Source: DASQZT01 sp963728965 (GTDB lineage: Bacteria; Acidobacteriota; Terriglobia; Bryobacterales; Bryobacteraceae). From it: 64,000 bases of DNA. Of this stretch, positions 34,664 to 41,952 are shown in pieces. The stretch's first letter is position 1, and each line of letters starts with the position of its first letter. Below the pieces are notes generated by a model, which had not been told where the DNA came from, did no database searches, and saw only the letters and a list, made by a program, of their open reading frames with translations. The position numbers and the translations under genes were made by a program. The DNA lies in assembly GCA_963728965.1 (NCBI GenBank), contig CAVSMH010000012.1:868001-932000 (forward strand), read 5' to 3'.

Positions 34664-35060
34664 GCGGGGTCACGGCCGCTAGCGCACGGCCCGAACCTGC
34701 GCGCACGGCCGCAGGCATTTTGGGAACTCGAGCCTGCGTGCGGAACTCATGCCGGTCGATCGCGCGCACTGCACCGTCACCCATGCTCCAGACCACTTTT
34801 TCGGAAGTCGCCAGACGCAACGGCGTCTCATCCTCGAGCCTCATCGGCCAGCTTATCAATAGCTCAACGAACGATCCGCGCTTGATTGGTTCAAGCGGCT
34901 TCGAGTGACGGAACGAAACACCCCCGCTGGAGATACCCAGCGTCACGCCGGCGCCATGGGCGACGAGCGTTTTTCCGCCCGGCACCTTGTGGCGCAGTTC
35001 AAGCTGCATCGGGAAACGCCTCTTCTTTCCCTGGTCCAGTTTCCGCTCGCTTTGCTCCAT
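34605..35060 (-). CDS. PilZ-domain protein (cyclic-di-GMP-binding type)
   Basis: A 151-residue protein resembling a lone PilZ domain. KKRRFPMQLELRHK at about 12-25 supplies the arginines of the RxxxR region, and GVTLGISSGGVSFRHSKPL matches the (D/N)xSxxG motif with Gly in the first position. LLISWPMRLEDETPLRL continues the barrel. Loss of the acidic or Asn residue could weaken cyclic-di-GMP binding. The C-terminal 40 residues are Arg/Ala-rich and overlap the response regulator gene. Confidence 0.75.
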   Translation of the reverse strand: MEQSERKLDQGKKRRFPMQLELRHKVPGGKTLVAHGAGVTLGISSGGVSFRHSKPLEPIKRGSFVELLISWPMRLEDETPLRLATSEKVVWSMGDGAVRAIDRHEFRTQARVPKMPAAVRAGSGRALAAVTPRGRVVPAADLDRSAARAAE

Positions 35061-35296
35061 TGCGACGAGAATCCTCCGATTTGCTGCGCCGGGTAGGGAG
35101 CAATTAGAGCGCCGAAAATTTCGGGCAATGGAATCAACGGCTCAAGTTAGCAGGTGCAATTCCTGCTGCGGGACGTGCAGATTCTGCCGTTGGCTGCAAG
35201 TTCCAGACTACTGTTGTCCGGCCTGCCCTGCTCTGTTGATCTGGTGGATCCGGGAACCAGGCTTTCAGGAACTACTTTCCGATTTATAATGCAAGC

Positions 35297-36932
35297 ATGA
35301 GGAGAGCCGTGGCGGGGCGTGATGGCGCGACCTCGGTGGATCTGAAAGACACCGACATCCTGACGTCCGTTTGCAAGAACCTCGCCGTGGGTGTGATAGT
35401 TTGTGATGCCGAGGGACGTTTTGTCTTCTTCAACCCAGAGGCCGAGCGGATATTTGGAATCGGCGCCTCGGAGTCGAATTTCGCGGCGTGGTCTGCCGCT
35501 TACGGTTGTTACAAGCCCGACATGATGACGCCCTATCCACCAGATGAACTGCCGCTCGCCCGGGCCATGCGGGGGGGAGGAAGCGCCCCACGAGTTAATC
35601 TTCATCAGGAACCCGCGAAAGCCCGAAGGGCTCTGGATAGATGTCAGCGCGACGCCGCTGCGGGACGGTTCGGGCACGGCTTGCGGTGGCGTTGTGGTTT
35701 TTTTCGATGTCAGCGTACCTGAAAATCTGTTACGCAACGAAGCAGCCGTTGAAGCATTTCTGACACCAGTGGCAGACCCCTGTGATCCCGTTCAGGATCG
35801 GGACGAGCTGGTTTCTGAACGCTTCGCCCGGTTCCAGACGTTGTTCGCAGAGCTAGCCAGAGCGGTCGACCAGACAGCCGACAGCATTCTGATCACTGAC
35901 AGCCGGGGAACCATTGAATACGTGAACCCGGCCTTCGAGAAGGTAACCGGGTTCTCCGCTGCCGAGGTGCTGGGGCGGAAGCCCAGCGTGTTGAAATCAG
36001 GACAGCACGACGCCGAGTTCTACCGTGACATGTGGGGCAAGCTCATTTGCGGCAGTTCGTTCCAGGGGACCATCATCAACCGCAAGAAGTCGGGTGAGCT
36101 GTTTTGGTCCGAACAAACGATTAGTCCGATCAAGGACCAGGCCAGGACAACGAGCCACTTTGTCTCCGTGATGAAGGACATGACGTCGCTCAGGAAGAAA
36201 CATGAACAGGACTTTCATATGGCATTGGCGCGGGAAATCCAACAGCAGTACTATAACAGGACCGCTTCGTTGCCAGGCTTCGATATCGCTGCCGCAGCCT
36301 ATCCTGCAGATGCCACGGGGGGCGACCATTTCGATTTTATTCCACAACACGACGGCTCGCTCTACATCGTCATTGCTGATGTCGCGGGTCACGGATTCGG
36401 ATCCGCTTTGGTGATGGCGGAGGTGCGCGCATCTCTGCGGGCGTATGCGACCATGGTTTCAGACATCTCTTCTCTCCTCACCTGCGTTAATCGCTCCCTC
36501 GCGGACACCCTGGCTAGAAATCGATACGTCACGATGTTCCTCGGCCGCATCGACCCACAGAAAAGGTCACTGGAATATGCCAGTGCCGGACATGAGTCAG
36601 GCTATCTGCTGCGCCATTCCGGTGATATCGGAGCCGTGCTTGCCAGCACCGCTCCACCTCTGGGAATTTTTCCTGATCAGCAGTTCGATTCGGGTCCCTC
36701 CGTTCTGCTAGAACACGGAGACACAATCCTGCTGTTGACGGACGGGATCACGGAGTCGACGGACGTTGATGGCGCCATGTTTGGCACCGAGGGCGCGCTG
36801 GCCTTTGTCAGGCGCCACCAGCAGAGCACCGCCGGCGAGCTTGTACAGGGGCTCTACAGGGCTGCCCGCACCTTCGCCGGCGATACGCTCCAGGCGGACG
36901 ACATAATGTCGGTGATCTGTAAAGTCGCGTAG
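35297..36932 (+). pseudogene. PAS-PAS-PP2C (SpoIIE/RsbU-like) phosphatase, frame broken at a G7 run
   Basis: The first frame from ATG 35297 encodes a PAS domain (TSVCKNLAVGVIVCDAEGRF, VFFNPEAERIFG). At seven G residues (35571-35577) it loses frame; with six the protein would run on as EEAPHELIFIRNP in the frame that ends at 36932. That part has a second PAS domain (SILITDSRGTIEYVNPAFEK, VSVMKDM) and a PP2C/SpoIIE domain with metal-binding acids in DATGGDHFDF, IADVAGHGFGSAL, TDGITEST and ADDIMSV. All domains are otherwise intact, so the break may be a mutation, slippage or an error. Function: dephosphorylation of a STAS protein such as the one at 33482. Confidence 0.85.
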
Positions 36933-37068
36933 TCGAGCGTGATCCGCCTCCGATCTGGGAATGATTCATAGAAGACGCGTGAGCCAGAGCGGCGCCAAAC
37001 CGCGGAGGATGTCGGTATGCGCAAACCGCTCCGCTGGCGATGCAGGCGCGCCCAGTTCGAGCCGGTGC

Positions 37069-37467
37069 TCATTTTGGATGGCGGGTTGTGCCATCTGCCC
37101 CGCCGATCAGGCGCATCGTGAGCAGCCCGGTCACCCCAGCCGCGAAGATCATACCGGCACTGTCGAGAATCGGAATCCAGCCGGGTTGGAAGTTGAGCGC
37201 GGGAATGAACTCTCCGAGCCAAATTCGTTCGCCCACCGCCTGGTAAAGCCCAAGGACCGCTAGCGAGAGGATTTGACCCTTCCAGCCAAAGCGCCGCCCG
37301 ATCATGAGCAAAACGAGTAGAAGGGCCGCACTCGCAACAAAGAACACGAACCAGGTCAACGGGGAAAGCGCCATGAGCGGGTCGTCATTTCCCTCAACCC
37401 GGCTCCACCACAATCCCAGGCGTCGTTCCAGCCACATCCTGCCAACCGTAAGCGTCAGAGCAACCAC
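37069..37467 (-). CDS. Small membrane protein, unknown family
   Basis: A 132-residue protein with at least three hydrophobic helices, at about 37-57 (WFVFFVASAALLLVLLMIG), 68-82 and 104-122 (AGMIFAAGVTGLLTMRLIGG). No family was recognised. The GTG start has no clear ribosome binding site, so the true N-terminus may be different or missing. It is divergent from the KTSC gene by 42 bases. Confidence 0.5.
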   Translation of the reverse strand: MVALTLTVGRMWLERRLGLWWSRVEGNDDPLMALSPLTWFVFFVASAALLLVLLMIGRRFGWKGQILSLAVLGLYQAVGERIWLGEFIPALNFQPGWIPILDSAGMIFAAGVTGLLTMRLIGGADGTTRHPK

Positions 37468-37509
37468 AGGATTGGCGCGGGTCGGGACACCGGCGTACTC
37501 TGTGAGTAG

Positions 37510-37881
37510 ATGCCTATGGCCGTGATTAGCGTAGTGGAGTGGATCCCTGTCGAGTCAGGCCTATTCTCATCGGCGGCCTATCGGGCCGGCGTGCAACAAC
37601 TCTACTTGAGGTTCCAGGACGGCAAAATCTATCGGTTCTTCGACTGCCCCGTGACCGTGTACCACGAGTTTGTCGCGGCCGCGTCGAAGGGCAGATATTT
37701 CTCGCAGAAAATTCGTAATCGTTTCCGCTATGAGATGCTCCGCCGCGGCAGTTCTGGCAACCCACATGGTGCGAGCCCGCAGTCGTGCTTGGAGGAACAA
37801 CTGAGAGCCTCTGTTTTACTGGCGAAAAACCCGCGCCGCTCAGCCACGGGATGCAGCCCAGCCGGCAGCGTGCCGGAATGA
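37510..37881 (+). CDS. KTSC-domain protein
   Basis: A 123-residue protein. Residues about 12-75 match the KTSC domain (PF13619): VESGLFSSAAYRAGVQQLYL, FQDGKIYRFFDCPVTVYHEF, SKGRYFSQKIRNRF. Here the usual KTSC box is replaced by GLFSSA. The domain occurs alone or fused to lysyl-tRNA synthetase-like and phage-related proteins; its function is unknown. The C-terminal 45 residues are low in structure and may be a run-on. Confidence 0.8.
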   Translation: MPMAVISVVEWIPVESGLFSSAAYRAGVQQLYLRFQDGKIYRFFDCPVTVYHEFVAAASKGRYFSQKIRNRFRYEMLRRGSSGNPHGASPQSCLEEQLRASVLLAKNPRRSATGCSPAGSVPE

Positions 37882-37960
37882 ATGCGCTGAATAGAAGGTT
37901 AGAGGAGTTTGGCGTAGCGAAGCAAGGTAGTCGCGCAATCAACTACAGGATGGGCCGGCT

Positions 37961-39493
37961 TCAACGCCTGCGCGCAGCCCAGGCAGCTGGGGTAAGGTTA
38001 GCCAGTTTCTGAACGCGGACGTCGGCCAAGCCGGGAAGGATAGCCGCCAGATATTCACGGATGGGAACCCCCAGGCGGCGGCAGCTTTCCGTGACCGATA
38101 AGATGGCGGCAATACGTGGTCCCGCCGTTGGACTCCCAATGTGGATCCAGTTCTTCCTGCCGATCGCGACGCCACGCATCGAATTCTCAGCCAGGTTGTT
38201 GCTCAGTTCCACTTCCGGATGTTGGAGAAAGATCTCCAGTCGCGGCCATTGTCCGAGTACGTAAGCTACCGCTTTCCCCAGCTTGCTGGCAGGCAACGCG
38301 TGCTGCAGCGCGGCATCCAATTGTTCCTTGATGATACGAAGCAGTTTGGGCGCGTGCAGGGCTCGCAATTCATGGCGCGCAGCCAAATCGTAAGCCTTCT
38401 CCCGCGCCGCGCGATCGATGGCGAACAACTCGTCAATACGTTCCACAATCGCCTTGGCAACAGTCTCGCCGGGCGCCAATTCGTGGGCCTCAAACAGACC
38501 TCGGCGCGCATGCGCCCAACAGGCCACATGGACCATCTTCGGCCCGCCGACCTTTTCGTAAGCGATGTAGCCGTCGGTCTGTAATATCCCCCCGAATTCT
38601 TCCAAGAACTGTTTCGGCCCCGCCCTTCCCCTGCCCATCTGAAATTCAAACACCACGCTGCCGCCGGGCCTGCCATATTGCCAGAGATAAGCTTGATGAT
38701 TGCTCCCACTTCGGTCGTGCATCTGTACATCCACCGGCGTTTCATCCGCTTGAATGTATCCTTCGCCCAATAGCTCGTTCCGCATTACGCTCGTCAACGG
38801 AATCAGCAGTTGTCCCACCGTCATCACCCAACCGTCCAGCGTGGCCCTGCTGATCTCCACGCCCGTCTCCCGTTCCAACATGGCGCTTTGCCGATAGAGC
38901 GGGAGATGATCGCAATACTTGGCGATCACCGTGTCGATCACCACCCGATCGCTGACCAGACTCTTTTCGATGATCCGTGCCGGGGCCGGAGCTGTGACCA
39001 CACCCCGGTGGCATCCGCAGCAACCGCGCTTCTCGCGCTTGACCACCAACACGAAATACTTGGCCGGCTCCACATCCAGTTGCTCGCTCTGCTCATAGCC
39101 AATGACTTCGGTCGGCTCGCCACAGTGGGCACAGTGTGACTGTTCCGGCGAGCCGGGGATTACGCGTTCTACCCGCGCCAGATTGGCCGGTAATGCCTGC
39201 CGTCCAGGATGCCGCCGTCTGCGCCTGGGTTGCAACGGCGCCGCTGCCGGCAGCGGTTCGCGCTCACTTTCGGCGATAACTTCCCGATTGCTGACACCGG
39301 GTTCCTGTTCCAGCAATTCCAGTTGTGTGTTGTTGAGCTTCTCGCTGGCAGGGCCGTACTTATGAATCCGTTCGAGCCGCAACCGTTCTTCTAAGAGCTG
39401 AATCTTCAGGTGGGCGAATTGCAGTTGCCGCTTTAACTCCACTACAGCCGCGGGATCGGAGGGGTCGATGACAGGCGGCGCGGCAGCCAACAT
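37961..39493 (-). CDS. tnpC: IS66-family transposase TnpC (DDE)
   Basis: A 510-residue transposase of normal length. An N-terminal coiled coil (LKRQLQFAHLKIQLLEERL) precedes a zinc-binding stretch (HCAHCGEPTEV, GCCGCHRG). The DDE core follows: EGYIQADETPVDVQMHD, GGILQTDGYIAYEKVGG and VELSNNLAENSMRGVAIGRKN. The IS66_C tail ends in VRVQKLANLTPAAW. All catalytic acids are present. It is the last gene of the element. Confidence 0.95.
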   Translation of the reverse strand: MLAAAPPVIDPSDPAAVVELKRQLQFAHLKIQLLEERLRLERIHKYGPASEKLNNTQLELLEQEPGVSNREVIAESEREPLPAAAPLQPRRRRRHPGRQALPANLARVERVIPGSPEQSHCAHCGEPTEVIGYEQSEQLDVEPAKYFVLVVKREKRGCCGCHRGVVTAPAPARIIEKSLVSDRVVIDTVIAKYCDHLPLYRQSAMLERETGVEISRATLDGWVMTVGQLLIPLTSVMRNELLGEGYIQADETPVDVQMHDRSGSNHQAYLWQYGRPGGSVVFEFQMGRGRAGPKQFLEEFGGILQTDGYIAYEKVGGPKMVHVACWAHARRGLFEAHELAPGETVAKAIVERIDELFAIDRAAREKAYDLAARHELRALHAPKLLRIIKEQLDAALQHALPASKLGKAVAYVLGQWPRLEIFLQHPEVELSNNLAENSMRGVAIGRKNWIHIGSPTAGPRIAAILSVTESCRRLGVPIREYLAAILPGLADVRVQKLANLTPAAWAARRR

Positions 39494-39514
39494 GAGTAAA
39501 ACAATTATAGATGA

Positions 39515-39910
39515 TTATGTTTTATCCGGCGACACCTTTTGCGCCTGGGTCTCTTCGCCGGCGATCTTCCGAAACCACGCTCGGCGCCGGCTTCCCGCTA
39601 AGTCAATCCCTCCCACCAGCAACGCCATCTCTTCGTGGCTGAGCACGATCTTGGTCTGCCCCGCCTCCGCCGCAGGCCAACGAAAACATCCTCTTTCGAG
39701 CCGTTTCGCGCATACCCATAGTCCGCTGCCATCCCAGTAGATCAACTTCATGCGATTCCGCTGTGCATTTGAAAACAGGAAGACGTGCCCGCTCAGCGGA
39801 TCCAATTCCAACCGGTCCCGCACCAGGCCATAGAGTCCGTCAAAGCTTTTCCGCATGTCCGTCGCGCCCGCGGCCAGATAAATCCGGGTGGCCGATCCCC
39901 AGCCGAACAT
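39515..39910 (-). CDS. tnpB: IS66 accessory protein TnpB (Orf2)
   Basis: A 131-residue protein of the IS66 Orf2 family (PF05717): IYLAAGATDMRKSFDGLYGL, GHVFLFSNAQRNRMKLIYWD and GLWVCAKRLERGCFRWP are diagnostic. It is required with TnpA and TnpC for transposition. It starts one base after the tnpA stop, indicating coupling. Confidence 0.95.
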   Translation of the reverse strand: MFGWGSATRIYLAAGATDMRKSFDGLYGLVRDRLELDPLSGHVFLFSNAQRNRMKLIYWDGSGLWVCAKRLERGCFRWPAAEAGQTKIVLSHEEMALLVGGIDLAGSRRRAWFRKIAGEETQAQKVSPDKT

Positions 39911-39911
39911 G

Positions 39912-40247
39912 CTATGCCCGCTCCAACGCTGTTACCAAACGTTGCAACGTTTCCGCGTCAAAGCCCCGCCTGACCTCAATCCGCCGCCCGCCAGCACAAA
40001 CGATCGACAACTCGGCAGGATCGCCGCGCTTCGCCGCCACCTCGACAGCAACCCACTGTGGCATCGGCTTCTCACCACGCTGCTCCCGTCGATATCGGGT
40101 CAGATACCGGGCCAACGTTTTCAGCGGCACGCCGCGCTGCTCGCAGAATTCCCGTTGGCTGAGACCACTGGTTTCACATTCGACTGCCAAACGGTTGGCT
40201 TCTTCATGGCTTCTCCGCCGCCCTGATCGTTGTGCTTGGTTGTCCAC
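39912..40247 (-). CDS. tnpA: IS66 accessory protein TnpA (helix-turn-helix)
   Basis: A 111-residue IS66 TnpA. An N-terminal helix-turn-helix (CETSGLSQREFCEQRGVPLK, TLARYLTRYRREQ) is followed by a short beta-rich tail with GRRIEVRRGFDAETLQRLV. It precedes tnpB by one base and is the first gene of the element. Confidence 0.9.
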   Translation of the reverse strand: MDNQAQRSGRRRSHEEANRLAVECETSGLSQREFCEQRGVPLKTLARYLTRYRREQRGEKPMPQWVAVEVAAKRGDPAELSIVCAGGRRIEVRRGFDAETLQRLVTALERA

Positions 40248-40929
40248 ACTCCCACTTCATCAAACGTGCGGACCGCCTGAAAAGATGAGCTTGGTCTGAC
40301 GGATACTGCCAACCAGGCCACGGCCAAAAGCCAACCAACATGTACCCCTCACGATGACACTCCTCCTTCGTGCGGATATTGACGTCGCCGGGTCAACAGC
40401 TGCCGTTCTGCGGAACGTCAAAGTTCCGCAATTGGCTTAGGGATGGATCGTCGCCATTCTCGCTCTTTGACCAGTCTGAGGCCTCGAACCCAGTGTTCTG
40501 GGCGATAGATCCTCCCTCGTCGCCAAGCATAGAGCTCAAGGCGGAAAGACACCCAAACCGGCCTTCGCCGATTTCGGAAGGGTCTGAAATCACGAGTGCA
40601 CGAAAACCGACACATCGGGGCTGGGGAACGTCGCGCCCACGACAATCGTCGGGAGGATATTCGCGCTTGCCGGGATCAGGCCCTGCGCATATATGATCCG
40701 CCGGATTCCGGCCCAATGGCCGACGACTCCGCATTGGGGCCACGACTGGCGATCTAGGAACCGTCACGACACGGCACCTTAAGTGAACCGTATTTGAAAC
40801 CCAGAGGAACCCACCCGGAAAAGCAGTGCGGCCGAACGGTGGATATATAATAAAGGATGCACCAGTCCGGATTCCCGTTACAAGGTGGCAGATTGTCACC
40901 TCCCTCTACCGGACTGCATCTGCAAGGGT
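40248..40929. other. Gene-free stretch between IS66 and the OsmC gene
   Basis: This 680-base stretch has no frame with a credible start or family match. TGCGGAAC (40409-40416) and GTTCCGCA (40423-40430) form a perfect 8-bp stem with a six-base loop and no following T tract. A perfect TATAAT lies at 40846-40851, 79 bases before the OsmC start, without a recognisable -35. Confidence 0.4.
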
Positions 40930-41331
40930 ATGGAAATTACGGTGCAATTCCTGGGAGGTACCAAGTTCGCCGCGTCGGCCCGCGGGCACCGCGTCATCTG
41001 CGACCAGCCGCTGGACAACGGTGGCGCTGACCAGGGAATGACCCCTCCCGAGTTTCTTCTGGTTTCGCTCGGAACCTGTGCCGGCTTCTACGCCGCGCAG
41101 TATTTGAAGAACCACTCCCTTTCAGCCGAAGGGCTCGATATCAAGGTAACCGCCGAGAAGGCCAAAGCCCCCGCCCGTCTGGGCAGCATGCGCATCGAGG
41201 TATCGGTCCCCCACCTCGCCGCCGGGCACGAATCCGGCATCCTGCGGGCCGTGCACGCCTGCCTCGTGCACAACACCCTCCTCAACACTCCGCGGATCGA
41301 AACCGTAGTCCACGTCCCCGCCCTCGCCTGA
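40930..41331 (+). CDS. OsmC family protein
   Basis: A 133-residue protein starting at the ATG that begins MEITVQFLGGTKFAA, after a GCAAGGG. GMTPPEFLLVSLGTCAGFYA contains the first redox Cys, and LRAVHACLVHNTLLNTPRIE the second, as in OsmC/Ohr peroxidase-like proteins. These reduce organic hydroperoxides or act on thiols. The longer upstream frame (from 40885) lacks any family match and was not used. It is the first gene after the accessory island. Confidence 0.9.
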   Translation: MEITVQFLGGTKFAASARGHRVICDQPLDNGGADQGMTPPEFLLVSLGTCAGFYAAQYLKNHSLSAEGLDIKVTAEKAKAPARLGSMRIEVSVPHLAAGHESGILRAVHACLVHNTLLNTPRIETVVHVPALA

Positions 41332-41341
41332 GCCCACCCGC

Positions 41342-41833
41342 TCAGACGTGCTGGTCGACCAGGATCTGGTTACCGTCGGGGTCAAACACCACGAAACTGG
41401 CGGGGCCGGTCGTGCTCTCGTCTGCCTCCTGCGCCAACTTCACGCCTCGTGCCTTAAGCTGGCGCTGGAGTTCGCGCACGTCCGTGAATCCAGCTACTTT
41501 CTTGGCGTTGCTGTCCCAGCCCGGGTTGAAGGTCAGTATGTTCTTGTCGAACATGCCTTGAAAGAGACCGATGATGTGATCGCCGTTCCGCAGGATCTGG
41601 TAGCCGCGTGCGGCGTCTCCCGCGAAGGCGGTGAACCCGAGCTTCTCGTAAAACTCCCTGGAGGCGTTAAGGTCCTTGACAGTCAGGCTGATCGAAAATA
41701 CCCCGAGTTCCATCCGTTGCTCCCTTCGCTGTTTACCCGGCGACGTGACTGGTGTCTGTCCATTTTGTGCGGCAAGCGGAATCGCGCTGGCGATTGCTTG
41801 CATGGCGGCGCGGCGAGTGGATCGAGTGTTCAT
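41342..41833 (-). CDS. VOC-family (glyoxalase/bleomycin-resistance) protein, possibly exported
   Basis: A 163-residue protein. The VOC domain begins at about residue 41 (MELGVFSISLTVKDLNASRE, FYEKLGFTAF) and ends VVFDPDGNQILVDQHV. The 40 preceding residues contain STRRAAMQAIASAIPLAA, resembling a twin-arginine signal, so either the protein is exported or the true start is the ATG at 41713. Members bind metals or small ligands; the substrate is unknown. It converges on the OsmC gene with ten bases between stops. Confidence 0.82.
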   Translation of the reverse strand: MNTRSTRRAAMQAIASAIPLAAQNGQTPVTSPGKQRREQRMELGVFSISLTVKDLNASREFYEKLGFTAFAGDAARGYQILRNGDHIIGLFQGMFDKNILTFNPGWDSNAKKVAGFTDVRELQRQLKARGVKLAQEADESTTGPASFVVFDPDGNQILVDQHV

Positions 41834-41952
41834 CTTGGTGCAACATCATATCACCCGACCGGACAGAACCCGGCCGTCTGGCCTTCGCGCCAATCCATTG
41901 GCCGGGTCTCCCAATGGCCTCTCTCGATGCACAGCGGTGAGAACCGGCGCTG

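Larger units (their letters stand above)
37961..40247 (-). mobile_element. IS66-family insertion sequence (tnpA-tnpB-tnpC intact)
   Basis: Three genes in the standard IS66 order on the minus strand all have intact frames. Coordinates cover genes only; the terminal inverted repeats that should begin GTAA were not located by eye. With no frameshift in any gene, it is the one element in the island that looks fully functional. Confidence 0.85.

Noticed and set aside
40393..40899. 168-codon minus-strand frame between IS66 and OsmC
   Set aside because: No ribosome binding site, no family resemblance and irregular composition.
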